DNA from: Sarcocystis neurona
Lineage: Eukaryota > Apicomplexa > Conoidasida > Eucoccidiorida > Sarcocystidae
Reading direction: 5' to 3'
Assembly: GCA_000727475.1 (NCBI GenBank)
Contig: KL647326.1
Coordinates: forward strand, 310,001-374,000
Length of the DNA stretch: 64,000 nucleotides
Shown here: positions 63,621-64,000 of the stretch, piece after piece
How positions within the stretch are numbered: position 1 is the first letter of the stretch
How the letters are laid out: each line of letters starts with the position of its first letter
The notes under the pieces: model-generated
What the model saw: only the letters and a program-made list of their open reading frames with translations
What the model was told of the DNA's origin: nothing
Database searches by the model: none
Position numbers and translations under genes: made by a program

Positions 63621-64000
63621 CGGCGCAGCTCGACACTCCGCTGCAGCACCCGTCGCAAGGTGCGTACATGCGTGTGCGCGTTAGACAGCTGTCGAATTGC
63701 TCATGTGGGGCGGTCGCGCTGTTGCTGCTGCTTTATGAACTTGGGGTACTACTACGGGTGGGCTTCCTGAGCGCGGTCTCTCTGTACTGATGATCGGGGG
63801 GCTGCAGGGTCGCTGCTGCTGCGACAGTAGCTGCGAATGTGTGGGGTGGCTGCTGCTGTTCTTGCCTCGTGGAAATGCGTCCCCTGTGTCGTTTCTGCGC
63901 GAGACAGCGGAGAGTGACGCGTGTGAAGCCCGTCTGGCGCGGTTGGTGTTACTGGTGCGTCTCGTCTGGGGGTCTGCACTTCCGAGGGTGCCTCCCCACA
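63621..64000. other. End of window, unassigned
   Basis: A GTGCGT donor-like site follows coding-like sequence of another frame (GERDAPVTAAAVVKERLLRW, about 63540-63660). The rest is short CTG triplets and GC-rich sequence with no gene I can support. Confidence 0.25.

Overview
The window looks like a piece of an Eimeria-type coccidian (apicomplexan) nuclear genome. The basis is pervasive CAG/CTG trinucleotide tracts that translate as Ala/Gln/Ser (or Leu/Cys) homopolymers, TATATG/TACATA and TG microsatellites inside introns, GT-AG introns, an ENTH-domain epsin-like gene, and a secreted double six-cysteine surface-antigen-like gene. Species is not resolved. There is one 20-base assembly gap at 58815-58834.

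Region by region. 1-6220 is repeat-rich: alternating CTG and CAG tracts, weak coding islands, then a polypurine block just before a start codon. 6221-23562 (+) is one large gene that I assembled from 11 exons with continuous phase. It encodes an 874-residue epsin-like protein with an N-terminal ENTH domain, an acidic Ser-rich linker, a clathrin-box-like DLLGLD, a WADF motif and two NPF motifs. About 85% of the gene is intron. Its introns are modular: an AT-rich microsatellite after the donor and a CTG-sense tract running into the acceptor. 23563-29157 is an intergenic stretch with degenerate coding fragments. 29158-31320 (-) is a single-exon gene with a signal peptide, an Ala/Ser/Glu-rich spacer and two tandem six-cysteine domains resembling the coccidian SRS (SAG1-related) fold. 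31321-36460 is repeat-poor with no firm gene. 36.5-48 kb (+) is probably one multi-exon gene of unknown function with a 5.5 kb open Ala/Ser/Gln-rich exon at 40304-45856. 48-58.8 kb is repeat-poor with several coding-like fragments that do not join into a clear gene. 59-64 kb has CTG tracts, alternating CG/CA tracts and a probable small multi-exon + strand gene starting at 60412.

Two genes carry most of the meaning: a predicted clathrin-trafficking adaptor (apicomplexan epsin-like proteins act in Golgi/endosomal vesicle traffic) and a predicted secreted or surface antigen. They are convergent neighbours; nothing in the sequence links them functionally. No tRNA, rRNA, CRISPR array or intact mobile element was found.
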